Source: Trogon surrucura
Taxonomy: Eukaryota; Chordata; Aves; Trogoniformes; Trogonidae
NCBI GenBank assembly: GCA_020746105.1
Contig: CM036617.1
Coordinates: 134,443,845-134,507,844 of the forward strand
Direction of reading: 5' to 3'
Length of the DNA: 64,000 nucleotides
Shown here: piece by piece, positions 13,901 through 21,912 of the stretch
Layout of the letters: each line of letters starts with the position of its first letter
Position numbering within the stretch: the first letter of the stretch is position 1
The notes under the pieces: model-generated
Database searches by the model: none
Told to the model about the DNA's origin: nothing
What the model saw: the letters and a program-made list of their open reading frames with translations, nothing else
Translations under genes and position numbers: made by a program

Positions 13901-14461
13901 GTGATAGTCCCCCTCCACATCAGCCAGGCACTGTTCTATCATAGAGCAAAGTCCTTAGAAGGGCTCAGGTCAGATGCTTTAACCAACACAGCTGTGTTCC
14001 GTTGTAGGGTTAGAGACATACAGCCAGCTCCAACCAGGGCAGTTACGTAAAAAACAAATGAGAAGGCACAGTGGAGGGATGGACCTGCTAAAGGGCTAAG
14101 ATATAGTCCATATCACAAGCTGATGTGAACACAGTCCTGATTTAAAGGGAGCACAGGCCGTGAGGTGGGAGAAGCCAATTGACTGGTTGGGCAGAGGTAG
14201 CCAGGGAAGGGCAGGAACCAGAATCCAGAAGTTTCTTCCCTCTAGAGAAGAGACCGGCATAGTAGGAGGCACCGAGGGAAAGGAAGCTTTCTGAACTAGT
14301 GCTTGGTAACAGTTTCTGCCCTTACCCACATGCCAGTCTGCAAGGAACAAGAATTAATTTTCTCATTTCTCATTTCCTACAGGGACTTGAAACAGATGGG
14401 AGTGTCGCTTCCAGGACACCAAAAGAGGATCCTGTGTAGCATCCAAGGCTTTAAGGAGTGA
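1782..14461 (+). CDS. EPHA1: EPHA1, ephrin type-A receptor 1 (partial, 14 exons, cysteine-rich region to stop)
   Basis: Receptor tyrosine kinase of the plasma membrane that binds ephrin-A ligands on neighbouring cells. Exons: 1782-1937, 2832-3164, 4317-4441, 4542-4701, 6972-7068, 7836-7891, 8169-8291, 8395-8580, 9008-9069, 9453-9662, 10306-10455, 12733-12926, 13366-13521, 14383-14461. All introns are GT-AG and the phases agree throughout, giving 694 complete codons before TGA. Order: cysteine-rich EGF-like exon, two fibronectin III domains, transmembrane helix, juxtamembrane segment, kinase, SAM. Kinase landmarks are [33 protein letters not shown] and [12 protein letters not shown]1 rather than another Eph is indicated by the juxtamembrane [12 protein letters not shown], by the C-terminus ending CSIQGFKE (human ends CSIQGFKD), and by convergent ZYX next door. 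The signal peptide and ligand-binding exons are not in the window. An RTE-type LINE lies antisense in the intron at 10456-12732. I see no frameshift or stop in the coding exons. Confidence 0.93.
1980..2666 (+). mobile_element. CR1 LINE, 3' part
   Basis: This is a 5'-truncated, diverged CR1 copy in the EPHA1 intron after the cysteine-rich exon. It carries the end of ORF2 followed by the 3' region with TTGGACTAGATGATCTTTAA and AGGTCCCTTCCAGCCC, and ends TTCTGTGATTCTATGAT. Orientation is sense to EPHA1. Confidence 0.88.
2832..3164 (+). CDS. EPHA1: EPHA1 exon: first fibronectin type III domain
   Basis: This 333-bp exon follows the acceptor TTCTTGTAG and ends before GTTAGC. It encodes [22 protein letters not shown], the cysteines of [12 protein letters not shown], and [16 protein letters not shown], the conserved first Eph FN3 domain that also contacts the cysteine-rich region. 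The NYT sequon is a probable N-glycosylation site. Confidence 0.93.
4317..4441 (+). CDS. EPHA1: EPHA1 exon: second fibronectin III domain, first half
   Basis: This 125-bp exon lies between TATTCTGCAG and GAAG|GTGAGG. It encodes [20 protein letters not shown] and [10 protein letters not shown], the first strands of FN3-2. The exon ends in phase 0. Confidence 0.92.
4542..4701 (+). CDS. EPHA1: EPHA1 exon: second fibronectin III domain, second half
   Basis: This 160-bp exon lies between TTTCTGCAG and CCAG|GTAAAG. It encodes [20 protein letters not shown] and FRTLPP, the typical end of the second Eph FN3 domain. Only 100 bp of intron separates it from the preceding exon. Confidence 0.93.
4702..6971 (+). 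other. EPHA1: EPHA1 intron before the transmembrane exon
   Basis: This is the longest intron seen in the gene apart from the one holding the RTE element. It is AT-rich, and I recognise no repeat family, RNA gene or additional exon in it. Confidence 0.6.
6972..7068 (+). CDS. EPHA1: EPHA1 exon: transmembrane helix
   Basis: This 97-bp exon lies between TTTCTGCAG and CAAAA|GTAAGT. It encodes the single membrane-spanning segment ([20 protein letters not shown]) followed by the positively charged stop-transfer FRQK. Confidence 0.93.
7836..7891 (+). CDS. EPHA1: EPHA1 exon: cytoplasmic stop-transfer region
   Basis: This 56-bp exon lies between TTTTCCAG and CGAG|GTGAGC. It encodes basic [18 protein letters not shown] immediately inside the membrane. 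Confidence 0.9.
8169..8291 (+). CDS. EPHA1: EPHA1 exon: juxtamembrane segment and kinase start
   Basis: This 123-bp exon encodes [17 protein letters not shown], which holds the two juxtamembrane tyrosines whose phosphorylation relieves Eph autoinhibition, and ends with VIGE at the start of the glycine loop. The acceptor is ATCATAG and the donor is GAGG|GTGAGT. Confidence 0.93.
8395..8580 (+). CDS. EPHA1: EPHA1 exon: kinase N-lobe
   Basis: This 186-bp exon encodes the glycine loop GEFGEVYRG, the ATP-binding lysine in VAIKTLK, and the helix-C glutamate in [14 protein letters not shown], then LEGVVTK. It lies between TCCTCAG and AAAA|GTAAGA. Confidence 0.95.
9008..9069 (+). CDS. EPHA1: EPHA1 exon: kinase hinge
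   Basis: This 62-bp exon, the usual size for this Eph exon, encodes [20 protein letters not shown]. It includes the gatekeeper and hinge region, and its donor is CCGG|GTGAGA. Confidence 0.93.
9453..9662 (+). CDS. EPHA1: EPHA1 exon: catalytic and activation loops
   Basis: This 210-bp phase-0 exon encodes [20 protein letters not shown], the catalytic HRDLAARN, the metal-binding SDFG, and the activation-loop tyrosine in GTYETK. The catalytic residues are intact. Confidence 0.95.
9955..10060 (+). mobile_element. CR1 LINE 3' fragment, degraded
   Basis: The run GTTTGGACTAGAGACGGCTA, then CAGGTCCCTTTCAA and GTGATTCTAGTAT, follows the CR1 3' consensus with many substitutions. It lies in an EPHA1 intron. 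Confidence 0.5.
10306..10455 (+). CDS. EPHA1: EPHA1 exon: kinase C-lobe
   Basis: This 150-bp phase-0 exon encodes [19 protein letters not shown] and [20 protein letters not shown], the substrate-binding and APE segment with helix F. The donor is AGAG|GTAATG. Confidence 0.95.
10782..10792. repeat. Target-site duplication, left copy
   Basis: GGTTAGCACAT occurs here and again at 12404-12414, flanking the RTE-type LINE exactly. Confidence 0.85.
10793..12403 (-). mobile_element. RTE-clade LINE (AviRTE-like), 5'-truncated, antisense in an EPHA1 intron
   Basis: Read on the minus strand this is the RT and C-terminal part of a non-LTR retrotransposon. Recognisable segments are [55 protein letters not shown], the active-site [11 protein letters not shown] (about 11770-11793), [23 protein letters not shown], and a C-terminal region with [13 protein letters not shown] and GAPKRRYKD. 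The frame changes several times, so the copy is not coding-competent. It ends with a short (ATG)n tail on the minus strand (plus-strand ATC repeats at 10791-10810) and is flanked by an 11-bp duplication. This structure fits the RTE clade rather than CR1. Assignment to AviRTE is from recall of the family and was not tested by alignment. It is about 1.6 kb, roughly half a full element. Confidence 0.85.
12404..12414. repeat. Target-site duplication, right copy
   Basis: GGTTAGCACAT is identical to 10782-10792 and marks the 5'-truncated end of the RTE-type LINE. Confidence 0.85.
12733..12926 (+). CDS. EPHA1: EPHA1 exon: end of kinase domain
   Basis: This 194-bp exon lies between TCTGTGCAG and CCAG|GTAAGC. 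It encodes [37 protein letters not shown] and VADFDPR, which complete the kinase fold and begin the linker to the SAM domain. Confidence 0.94.
13060..13210 (+). mobile_element. CR1 LINE 3' end
   Basis: This is a short 5'-truncated CR1 copy with GGGTTGAACTAGATGGCCTT, AGGTCCCTTCCAACCC and terminal ATTCTATGAT. It lies in the intron before the SAM exon. Confidence 0.85.
13366..13521 (+). CDS. EPHA1: EPHA1 exon: SAM domain, first part
   Basis: This 156-bp exon encodes [33 protein letters not shown] and [13 protein letters not shown], the SAM domain that mediates receptor clustering. It follows GTCTTTAG and ends at GA|GTAAGG. Confidence 0.94.
14383..14461 (+). CDS. EPHA1: EPHA1 last coding exon: SAM end and stop
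   Basis: After TTTCCTACAG the exon encodes [20 protein letters not shown] and ends QGFKE followed by TGA at 14459-14461. This matches the C-terminus specific to EPHA1. No canonical PDZ-binding tail is visible. Confidence 0.94.
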
Positions 14462-15415
14462 TCGGTCGTTGCTTTCTTAAGCTTGCTAAGTGCCCATTCT
14501 TACCAGATATCACTTGGAATCATTCCTATGGCAATTGCTTCCAAATGAGTGACTGGGATAAGCAAAGCAAAACCACCAGAACTGAAAAGGCTCATGAGGC
14601 ACCACCACCTGCTCTCGTTTCTGTTCCCCCTTGCTTTAGCTCTACAGCAGCCATCAGTACGTTTCAGAGCACTGGTCTTAGAAACGATTCTCAACCCTGT
14701 ATTCTGACTGCACTAAGTAATCCCTGTAGTCTACATACTGGAGTTTCAGACTCTCAGTACATCACGTGGAAACATAAGGATACATACAAAACGGGTTGAG
14801 GGGTGGTGGATAATATTTTAAGATTGGAGATGAAGGTTCAGAGAGACTGGGTCATTCCAAGAACAGGCACAAGGACACAGACACGCAGAGGTTGGGCCTG
14901 TTCGCTTCCTGGCATGCATCCTTTCTTGTTTCAGCAGCTTTCTATCTTCCTTATTTTACAACAGGAACAAACTATTCAGTCTTTCACAAAGCTGCTGGTA
15001 AGGGATGTTTTTTTAATTTGCTGTTCTTGCCTTGAACACTTAACTCGTGGTGTACTTCTGTCTCTGGAGAAGTTGGGAGTAGCAGCGCACCCTGCTGTTA
15101 ACTTGTGTGCTCAGGTAACCTCAGCATGTTGCTGTTTTGCACATACACTCTTCAGTGGGGAGATGTACATCTCTCCAGCCCACTTAATACTTTGTGCCAT
15201 GGTCAGAAAACCTTCAGGTACTCATTTTTCTCTGCCCCTTTTTAAAAGAGTGAATAGTCTTGTTTGGCTGGGTAGGGTATTTGTAACAGAAAAATGCCTA
15301 GGTGGTCTGCCTTATTCCTTCTCTGTGGAGGAAATGTTATTATTTATCAGAGCTCAAGACAATTATAGACTGTAAATAATATTTTCTAAATAAACCTGTG
15401 GCAGAGCAGGCTGTG
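14462..15415 (+). other. EPHA1: EPHA1 3' untranslated region
   Basis: Sequence from the stop codon to about 20 bp past an AATAAA. It contains a 190-codon open stretch (14803-15375) that resembles no family I know and is treated as chance. Confidence 0.75.
15389..15394 (+). promoter_or_regulatory. EPHA1: EPHA1 polyadenylation signal AATAAA
   Basis: Canonical AATAAA about 930 bp after the stop codon, followed within 30 bp by TG-rich sequence (GCTGTGTTGGAGTTCTTTGG) suited to cleavage and polyadenylation. Confidence 0.75.
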
Positions 15416-16550
15416 TTGGAGTTCTTTGGCTTATTTCAAATACAGTTAGGACCTTTAATTTAGCATATATGTATTCTAAGTTCCTGCAGGGTCCTTACAT
15501 CCATGTTTAGTTGCTTCAGCCAATGATCTTTTGTCCATTTAACTCCAGATTTCATCTGGAAATGCAGTTGCAGTAGGATTAAAGGGTATGCATGCAGCTG
15601 GTCACTTCAGATTCTTTTCTCTAAACCCACTTACAGCTGTAGCCCTCTATTAGCCAAGTTCACCTTTTTACAGCTCTTATGTTTATTCCTAAATCATAGG
15701 ACACAGAAGCTACTGCTGTAGTTTCCTGAAATCCATGGGAGTAGTACTTCACTCTGATGTTCCTAAGACTTTCTCCTACCTGGAAAGAGTAGTCACCTCA
15801 AGATTATTTTTCAGTGCTTGAGCTAAGTCTAGATTGGCAAAGAAGGTGCTAGCCAGTCAGCAATCAGTTACTTGCTGTAGATAGCTATCAGAGTTTCCAT
15901 AATTGTGGAATAATAGCTCCAAATTCTTAAAGCTATAGATTATAAATTCCTTGCTTGTGAACGTCTTGCCTAACCATAAATCACTGAAGGGTAAGAAGCA
16001 GAGAACTCAAGAACTGCAACCTAAAGAAAGAAGGCTGGTTTCCGTTCAACATGAGAAGCAGTAGAGTATACACAAGGAACCATAGTATAAACGTACCTTC
16101 GCTACTCAAGTAGTAGTAAGAGATACAGCTCACATGATAAACTCCTACTGTGAGTCTTTTCAGTGTATCAGTAAGTTCAGACTTAAGTACTTTTAACATG
16201 AAATATAGATAATAAAGTTGCTACACAGCAGATAGTCAGGCTAGAAGATAAGGCTTGAATGAGGCTGATGCAAGATTATGAGATTGTGTCATGTATATGT
16301 AAATGTTAGCCTGTCTTTGCACATGACAGAAAATTGGGAGCGGTTGATACATCAGATAGTCGTGGAACTGTAACAGACAGGAGAAATGGGAATGGAAGGA
16401 GACTCATGAAGTTAGGCAAAACGCAAAGCCCTATGGCTGGGGAGGAATAGCCCCATGCACCAGTACACACTGGGGACTGACTGGCTGGAAGCAGCTGTGC
16501 AGGAAAGGGCTTACAGGTTATAAAGAACAGCAAGTGGCACTTGAGCCAGC
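15416..16550. other. Intergenic sequence after EPHA1
   Basis: AT-balanced sequence between the EPHA1 poly(A) site and a CR1 insertion. I recognise no gene, RNA or repeat family here. Confidence 0.5.
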
Positions 16551-18303
16551 AATCACAGAATCACAGAAGCACAGAATGTCAGGGATTGGAAGGGACCTCG
16601 AAAGATCATCAAGTCCAATCCCCCTGCCATAGCAGGAACGCCCAGATAATGCTACATAGGAACGTGTCCAGGCAGGTCTTGAATGTCTCCAGAGAAGGAG
16701 ACTCCACGACCTCCCTGGGCAGCCTCTTCCAGTGTTCCGTCACCCTCACTGAGAAGTTTCTTCTCAAGTTTAAGCGGAACCTCTTATGTTCCACTTTCAG
16801 CCCATTACCCCTTGTCCTATCATTGGTTGTCACCGAGGAGAGCCTGGCTCCATCCTCGTGACACTCACCCTTGATATATTTGTAAACATTAATGAGGTCA
16901 CCCCTCAGTCTCCTCTTCTCCAAACTAAAGAGCCCCAGCTCCCTCAGCCTTTCCTCATAAGGGAGATGCTCCACTCCCTTAATCATCCTAGTTGCCCTGG
17001 GCTGGACTCTCTCCAGCAGTTCCCTGTCTTTCTTGAACTGAGGGGCCCAGAACTGGACACAATATTCCAGATGGGGTCTCACCAGGGCAGAGTAGAGGGG
17101 AAGGAGAACCTCTCTTGACCTACTAACCACCCCCCTTCTAATACACCCCAGGATGCCATTGGCCTTCCTGGCCACAAGGTCACAGTGCTGGCTCATGGTC
17201 ATCCTGCTGTCCACCAAGACTCCCAGGTCCCTTTCCCCTACACTGCTCTCTAGTAAGTCATTCCCCAGCTTATACTGGAACCTGGGGTTGTTCCTACCCA
17301 GATGCAAGACTCTACCTTTACCCTTGTTATACTTCATTAAATTTTTCCCCGCCCAACTCTCCAGCCTGTCCCGGTCTCTCTGAATGGCAGCACAGCCTTC
17401 TGGTGTGTCAGCCACTCCTCCCAGCTTGGTGTCATCAGCAAACTTGCTGATAGTACTCTCCAGTCCCTCATCCAAGTCATCAATGAATATATTGAATAAT
17501 ACTGGTCCCAGTACCAACCCTTGAGGGACTCCACTGGATACAGGCCTCCAACCAGACTCCGCCCCATTGACCACAACTCTTTGGCTTCTTCCCCTTAGCC
17601 AGTTCACAGTCCACCTCACTACCTGAGAGTCTAGACCACACTTCCTCAGCTCAGCAGCAAGGATGCTGTGGGAGACTGTGTCAAATGCTTTACTGAAGTC
17701 AAGGTAGACCACATCCACCGCTCTGCCATCATCTATCCACCTTGTTATATCCTTGTAAAAGGCTATGAGGTTAGCCAAGCACGACTTCCCCTTGGTGAAG
17801 CCATGTTGACTGTCTCTAATGACCCTCTTATCCTTGATATGCCTTGAGATGGCACCAAGGATAAGTCGTTCCATCACTTTCCCAGGGATGGAGGTGAGGC
17901 TGACCGGTCTATAGTTTCCCGGGTCCTCCTTCTTGCCCTTTTTGAAGACTGGAGTGACATTTGCTTCCCTCCAGTCCTCAGGCACCTCTCCCGTCTCCCA
18001 AGACTTGGCAAAGATGATGGAGAGTGGTCCAGCAATGACATCAGCCAGCTCCCTCAGCACCCGTGGATGCATCCCGTCTGGACCCATGGATTTATGGATG
18101 TCCAGATTGCTTAATTGGTCCCTAACCCAGTCCTCATCGACTAAAGCAAACTCCTCCACTGCCCTGACTTCCTGTGGGGCCTCAGGGGAACAGGGCTCCT
18201 CAGGACAGCCTCCGACAGAGTAGACAGAGACAAAGAAGGCATTCAGTAACTCTGCCTTCTCTGTATCTTCTGTCACCAATGCGCCCTTGTAGCAAAGGAG
18301 GCC
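16551..18303 (-). mobile_element. CR1 LINE, 5'-truncated, with open ORF2 segment
   Basis: The minus-strand copy ends at low coordinates with the CR1 3' repeat (AATCACAGAATCACAGAA on the plus strand) followed by GGATTGGAAGGGACCTCGAA. The upstream end is truncated within ORF2 near 18303. Because the reading frame is undamaged this is probably a young insertion. It sits between the 3' ends of EPHA1 and ZYX. Confidence 0.93.
16609..18279 (-). CDS. CR1 ORF2 fragment: reverse transcriptase and C-terminal region, 556 codons open
   Basis: This is a single open frame of 556 codons within the 5'-truncated CR1. It carries RT motifs in order: [69 protein letters not shown], and the catalytic FADDTKLGG. 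After these comes the usual CR1 C-terminal region ([33 protein letters not shown]). The endonuclease and ORF1 are missing, so it cannot mobilise on its own. The first in-frame ATG is at 18279, but that codon is internal to the family's ORF2, so translation from it is unlikely to be meaningful. Confidence 0.88.
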   Translation of the reverse strand: MVTEDTEKAELLNAFFVSVYSVGGCPEEPCSPEAPQEVRAVEEFALVDEDWVRDQLSNLDIHKSMGPDGMHPRVLRELADVIAGPLSIIFAKSWETGEVPEDWREANVTPVFKKGKKEDPGNYRPVSLTSIPGKVMERLILGAISRHIKDKRVIRDSQHGFTKGKSCLANLIAFYKDITRWIDDGRAVDVVYLDFSKAFDTVSHSILAAELRKCGLDSQVVRWTVNWLRGRSQRVVVNGAESGWRPVSSGVPQGLVLGPVLFNIFIDDLDEGLESTISKFADDTKLGGVADTPEGCAAIQRDRDRLESWAGKNLMKYNKGKGRVLHLGRNNPRFQYKLGNDLLESSVGERDLGVLVDSRMTMSQHCDLVARKANGILGCIRRGVVSRSREVLLPLYSALVRPHLEYCVQFWAPQFKKDRELLERVQPRATRMIKGVEHLPYEERLRELGLFSLEKRRLRGDLINVYKYIKGECHEDGARLSSVTTNDRTRGNGLKVEHKRFRLNLRRNFSVRVTEHWKRLPREVVESPSLETFKTCLDTFLCSIIWAFLLWQGDWT

Positions 18304-18334
18304 AACAGCATCAGAGCTACTTTAGCAAATGCAT

Positions 18335-18815
18335 CACAAGTAGCTGGAGCGAGGCAATTCTTCCTCTATTCAGCATTGGTCAGATGTCCAGAGTGTTGCG
18401 TCCAAAGAAGGACACAACACTGAAGCAATTCCAGTGAAGGTATTAGAGCATCTGACAGAGCATATGAGGAGAGGCTGAGAGAGCTGTGACTGTTCAGCCT
18501 CAAGATGAGAACGCTTGGGTGGGCGTTATGCTTGTGTATTACTATCTGCTGGGAGAAAGTGAAGAAGAGGAAGCCAGACTCTCCTCAGTTGGATCCAGTG
18601 AAAGAAGTGGGAACACATCAAAACACAATGAATTCCATCTGAAGGTAAGAAAAAGCCCAACTTACTGCAAGAGTTGTTAAACACTGGAACAGGTTACCCA
18701 GGAAGGTTGTTGAGTTTCCATCCTTGGAGGTATCAAAAAAAATAAGGGGCTACATTCCTGAGCAACCTGCTCTGGTTGACCCTGCTCTGTCCCTTCCTTT
18801 TGAGAGCTGCTGAAT
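18335..18815 (+). mobile_element. CR1 LINE 3' part, old
   Basis: This is a degraded plus-strand CR1 copy with GAGAGGCTGAGAGAGCTGTG, AGAAAGTGAAGAAGAGGAAGC, AACACTGGAACAGGTTACCC and AGCAACCTGCTCTGGTTGAC. It adjoins the young minus-strand CR1 in opposite orientation. Confidence 0.75.
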
Positions 18816-18903
18816 CAGCTGGCCTGATAGAGAAAAGGCTGCTCAGTTCCACGTCCTCAGGTACGGTCACTAGCAAGCCTGAGCACGTATTCCCAATAGG
18901 CAG

Positions 18904-18960
18904 TCACACACACAAAATATACATGTATAATGTGTGCATGTATATATATGCACACACACC
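18904..18960. repeat. CA/TA microsatellite
   Basis: Interrupted (CA)n, (TG)n and (TA)n runs: CACACACACA, TATATATATG, CACACACACC. Confidence 0.7.
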
Positions 18961-19095
18961 GTACATGACTGGCCTGAGGCAGAAGGCACAGCAGTCATGC
19001 AAGCACAGCACAAACAGCCTGATCCTACTACCTTCTCTGGCTCATCAGGATGAACCTGTTAGCAGGAAATATATGTATATATACCGTGGATCCCT

Positions 19096-19160
19096 CTCAC
19101 AGAATGTTGCGGCTCGGAAGGGACCTCTAAAGATCATCTAGTCCAACCGCCTCATGTCTG
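19096..19160 (-). mobile_element. CR1 LINE 3' end fragment
   Basis: CACAGAATGTTGCGGCTCGG, AAGGGACCTCTAAAGATCAT and CTAGTCCAAC are the reverse complement of the CR1 3' end. Confidence 0.7.
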
Positions 19161-19650
19161 AAACCAGCTATCTAGTAGCCAGCTCTACAATCTGGAGCCT
19201 GAGCTGGTCTCCCCAGTTGCTGGCACCAGGTCCCACTCCAGTGGTGGGCATTCAGACCCCTCATGTACACACACACAACTCCTCCAGGAATTAACCTTAG
19301 ACATTGGCTCTACCCAGCAGCTGGCCCCACGATTGCCTGGTCTCCCACTCACATCACACAGAGTCAAACTGTTCTCTAGTAGCTAGGAACAGCTACTGGC
19401 TTACAAGTAGCTGGCTTGGACCAGGAGGTAGTTCTAGCAACCAATTCTCAAGACTGGTCTTTCCAGCATCTGGCCAGACTTGCAGCCATGCCAACTCCTG
19501 GCTCTCAAGTCTCTCACCAGCTACTCTGACTTGATTTTTGCTAGTGATTAAGCATGGACATGCACACCCACACAATATGCCTCCACTCAGGTATTTCCAG
19601 TTGCTGGCACTTAGATCTCCACACACACTGAACAGTCTTCACACAGTGAG
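19161..19650. repeat. Unclassified tract with recurring CCAGTTGCTGGCAC-like motif
   Basis: CAGTTGCTGGCAC occurs near 19210 and again near 19600, with looser relatives (CAGCAGCTGGCCCC, AAGTAGCTGGCTTGG, CAGCATCTGGCC) about every 60-100 bp between them, often followed by CA-rich runs. It looks like an imperfect repeat array or an unclassified interspersed element. I cannot assign a family. Confidence 0.35.
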
Positions 19651-20710
19651 TGGAGAAGGAAAAGAAAAAAAAAAAAAGTTCATTAAGAAGACAGGACTGT
19701 GCAGATGACACACAGGACGAGGCCAGACAAGTGTACTGCATACATACAGCAAGCCCCTTCTGTCCCCTTTTCCCCTGTTTTCCCATACTGCTTCCTCTTC
19801 TTAAATCACTCTCTTTACCTGCCTTTGATCATGCCCCTAACCATCCCATAACCAAAGTGGTATATAGTCCCCAAGTGCTCTTCCCCCTACACACCATGCC
19901 CCTCAGAGGGACTAACCTCCCCTTAACCTGCAAGGTGATGCAAAGAGCCCTTTCCATCGACTCCATTGAGCAGGTTTCAGAGACTGGGGCTACAGTCCTC
20001 CTCTGCTAGCTCTGGGAGGAGCTAGGTTAGAGTGCATCTCTCCCGCATCACTGTCTCTCTCCTCTGTGCTCCACGGGCATGAGCTTTTAATCGCATAATC
20101 TAGAAACAACTACTCAAAACCATGTCTACAAACCAGCAAGAATTCAAGCAAGAGAATAAAGCAAATGTACAATTCACTTATTCTTTGCTCATCCTGTAGG
20201 AAACCTCATTTACTGGATCACTTTGCAAGGAGTCACTAAAAAAATCTCAAAATTGGCAAGAAAACAAGAGTAGGTTCCATGTCTGATTCACAGAAACACT
20301 GATGCTTACCACAAAGAGGAGTTTCACCTGTAGCAACCAAGGCAGCACCATGCTTAAAACTATAAACATCAAGCATACACTTTCTGAGTACCAATAGTTA
20401 CGGCAAAGAGACCACTTTATTCCAGTCTGATGCAAGCAGCTTGTAGTAACTCACCTCCCAGTGACTCATCAAGCAACCACAGTCTTGCTGTGCTGAAATG
20501 CAGTCTTCCACTGCCTTAAATGAGAGCTGCTCTTCAGGCACAGAGAAGTAGAAAAGTAAATTTGAAAAGGAGTGCAAGAGGTGGAGAGAGAGAAAGGCCA
20601 CTTGGAGATCACTTCACCTCTGGAGGCTAGGTGGAATAGCAAGCGGACATTCTCTACCACCTAAGATAGCAATTCTCATGGGTAGTTGAACAAATACAGA
20701 AGACACATGT
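19651..20710. other. Intergenic sequence between the convergent genes
   Basis: No gene or family recognised beyond a 13-base A run near 19665. It ends just past the likely ZYX cleavage site. Confidence 0.5.
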
Positions 20711-20732
20711 TAACGGAAAAGAAAACCCACAT

Positions 20733-20738
20733 TTTATT
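20733..20738 (-). promoter_or_regulatory. ZYX: ZYX polyadenylation signal AATAAA
   Basis: TTTATT on the plus strand is AATAAA on the minus strand (CATTCAATAAAATGTGGG), about 1.06 kb past the stop codon. Confidence 0.8.
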
Positions 20739-21170
20739 GAATGCAAACACTGGTCAGACAGTATAGTTATTCAAAAGGTTTGTCCGGTTTGAGAGTTTCT
20801 AGTCCAAGAAATGGGGCTCAGTGCAGTGACGCTTAGAGCCAGACAGTACATTGCAATTACACTGCAGCTTTCACTGACAGCAGTGAAAGAACTCCTGCTG
20901 CAAGACATTCCTCAGCCTGCTGAATCCTCATCCACACACTGAGACACCTCTCCTCACTGTGTGCTGCCCCATCCTTGTGACAGCCTTTATTTGTAAACAT
21001 GCATTCTTTGGACTGCTTTGCTACTCTGGTGCCCAGCCCGGCTGTTCAGAAACCACACTGGGAAATGACTCATTTTGGGGAGGGAAAAAGTTTCTTTAAA
21101 GAACCAAAAGTTTCCAAATTCAGGAACAGAGGAGGATTCCAAACATTGCCAGTTTAATCTGGCTAAGGAA

Positions 21171-21254
21171 GAAAAAGTGACAAGACAGGTAGCCAGCAAA
21201 ATCCATTTAAAGACAGAAAAGCTATAGAAGGTTAGCTTTTTCCAGCAACAGTGA
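21171..21254. repeat. 84-bp direct repeat, copy 1 (ZYX 3' UTR)
   Basis: Pairs without gaps with 22564-22647. The shared core includes GTAGCCAGCAAAATCCATTT, AAAGACAGAAAAGCTAT and TAGCTTTTTCCAGCAACA. Identity by eye is about 90 percent. Confidence 0.85.
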
Positions 21255-21801
21255 TTCCCAATATGTTCTGTCCCCACACTCTAACGTAGGAGTGAGAGAG
21301 GGGACAGGGAAAGACATCTGATAATGAGGTGACACAAGAGAAAAAAAAAAAAAGTCAAAAAGCCAGAAGCGGTGCCAACATGGAGGCTTCCACCTTCTAA
21401 GGGCAAACCATCACTCTTGGCTCCATGCAAACAGAAGAATGATCAGCCCTTCCCAGCAGCTGCCACCAGGTCATTTTTATTACTTCCATCAGGTGGTGGA
21501 GAAGGTCTGGTCTTTCTCCTCCAGAGTCTTGAGGGAAGAGAGAGATTGTGCACCTGCCTTGATCACAGCCCCCATCCTGGAACACACTGTGGCAAGGAAG
21601 CGGCAACAGGAGAAGACGACCCTTCTTGGTGGGTGTGCAGACTGAAGCCCAAGAGCGTTGAATCCTGCGTGAGTAAAGAACTGTGCTGGCATAGTCTCCA
21701 TTGGTAGCAATCCACCTTTTCAGGTGGAGGGATAGATCAATGGCAGGGAGGGAAAGAGTATTGAGTGCAGGGGTCTCAAGGGTATGGCCACTTCGAGCTC
21801 C

Positions 21802-21912
21802 TCAGCGTGCCGTTTTGGCACGAATCGTGTGACATCTGATACACAACACGTGCCCATCCAGTGGAAAGCATCCATTCTCATCTGCTTCAATAGACAAGGG
21901 CTTCCCACAGTC
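21802..21912 (-). CDS. ZYX: ZYX last coding exon: end of LIM3
   Basis: Acceptor TATTTAG then [36 protein letters not shown] and TGA. It supplies the final zinc ligands of LIM3 and the C-terminus. Confidence 0.94.
   Translation of the reverse strand, partial: DCGKPLSIEADENGCFPLDGHVLCIRCHTIRAKTAR

Larger units (their letters stand above)
20711..21801 (-). other. ZYX: ZYX 3' untranslated region
   Basis: About 1.1 kb from the ZYX stop codon to just beyond its poly(A) signal. It contains one copy of an 84-bp direct repeat (21171-21254) whose partner lies in a ZYX intron. Confidence 0.75.

Noticed and set aside
14803-15375. 190-codon open frame in the EPHA1 3' UTR
   Set aside because: It follows the EPHA1 stop, runs up to the poly(A) signal, shows no domain, and has no separate splice or promoter context.
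19161-19650. Possible retroviral LTR
   Set aside because: No paired copy, terminal inverted bases or neighbouring internal region was seen, so it is left as an unclassified repeat.
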